Origin: Sphingomonas panni | GTDB lineage: Bacteria; Pseudomonadota; Alphaproteobacteria; Sphingomonadales; Sphingomonadaceae | Direction: 5' to 3' | Assembly (NCBI RefSeq): GCF_022664435.1 | Contig: NZ_JAKREU010000017.1 | Coordinates: 1 to 32,101, forward strand | DNA: 32,101 nt | Shown: piece by piece, positions 32,047-32,101 of the stretch | Layout of the letters: each line of letters starts with the position of its first letter | How positions within the stretch are numbered: position 1 is the first letter of the stretch | The notes under the pieces: generated by a model | What the model saw: only the letters and a program-made list of their open reading frames with translations | Databases searched by the model: none | What the model was told of the DNA's origin: nothing | Translations under genes and position numbers: made by a program

Positions 32047-32100
32047 GCCAAGGCGCGTGAGACGGTGCGATGCACGGTCAGGGTTGCGGCAACGCTTTAG
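32047..32100 (+). pseudogene. 3' end of a second DUF6118-like gene, bordering the copper cassette
   Basis: The frame reads AKARETVRCTVRVAATL and stops at 32098-32100. It matches, codon for codon, the C-terminus of the DUF6118 remnant at 28131-28184 (AKARETVRCTVKVAPAP), with 17 codons plus stop in both. Only the last codons are present, after the csp gene; the rest of such a gene is not visible to its left. Confidence 0.6.
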
Positions 32101-32101
32101 A

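Overview
The window looks like part of a plasmid, or plasmid-derived accessory DNA, from a GC-rich alphaproteobacterium, most likely a sphingomonad. The reasons are the parA-parB-repA (RPA-type initiator) cassette, the DUF1612 regulator/integrase pair, the TraA and DUF6118 mobilisation remnants, the cytochrome c/FTR1 fusion remnant and the general gene style. No rRNA, tRNA or CRISPR array was seen. The taxonomic call is an inference from family content, not from a database match.

Layout. 1-1652: IS debris (an IS3 element running off the left edge, a small membrane protein cut by it, and a dead IS5 3' end) that has truncated a cytochrome c/FTR1-type iron permease gene. 2447-2851: an ArsR regulator with a candidate operator. 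2858-6858: a divergent phosphate-scavenging pair, a PhoD-like phosphatase and a TonB-dependent receptor, sharing a Pho-box-like site. 7319-9543: a three-gene leftward operon for exported proteins (an anchored protein, a lipoprotein and a trypsin-like protease precursor); the protease is split by an in-frame TGA. 9951-10280: a truncated CHC2 zinc-finger protein.

10651-15930 is the replicon core: a promoter with direct repeats, parA, parB, the initiator gene repA, two GTAAAA-N4-TTTTAC palindromes and at least eleven copies of an 18-bp iteron (ACGGTAYWTNAGGAACGG) in both orientations. An IS200-like tnpA element sits between iterons 3 and 4, so the origin appears split yet presumably works. 16644-18922: a DUF1612 DNA-binding protein divergent from a tyrosine recombinase, with a perfect inverted repeat between them. 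19175-23009: a ThDP enzyme related to pyruvate oxidase, a small membrane protein, an ECF sigma remnant and a membrane acyltransferase.

23101-26178 is a complete IS66 element with matching 27-bp ends and a perfect 8-bp target duplication. It carries tnpA, tnpB, a frameshifted tnpC and a translationally coupled pRiA4b ORF-3-like passenger gene. 26248-28184: two DUF305 genes (one frameshifted) and decayed TraA and DUF6118 genes. 28331-31998 is a copper module: CopZ-like chaperone, CopA P-type ATPase, CueR regulator and a 16-cysteine Csp-like protein, with MerR-type promoters. The 3' end of a DUF6118-like gene occurs on both sides of this module, suggesting that it arrived or was rearranged through that repeat.

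Overall this is a mosaic of an iteron replicon plus metal and phosphate functions, heavily scarred by IS elements. The best candidates for new biology are the split iteron origin with its palindromes, the exported three-gene protease operon, the passenger-carrying IS66, and the copper cassette bounded by DUF6118 ends.
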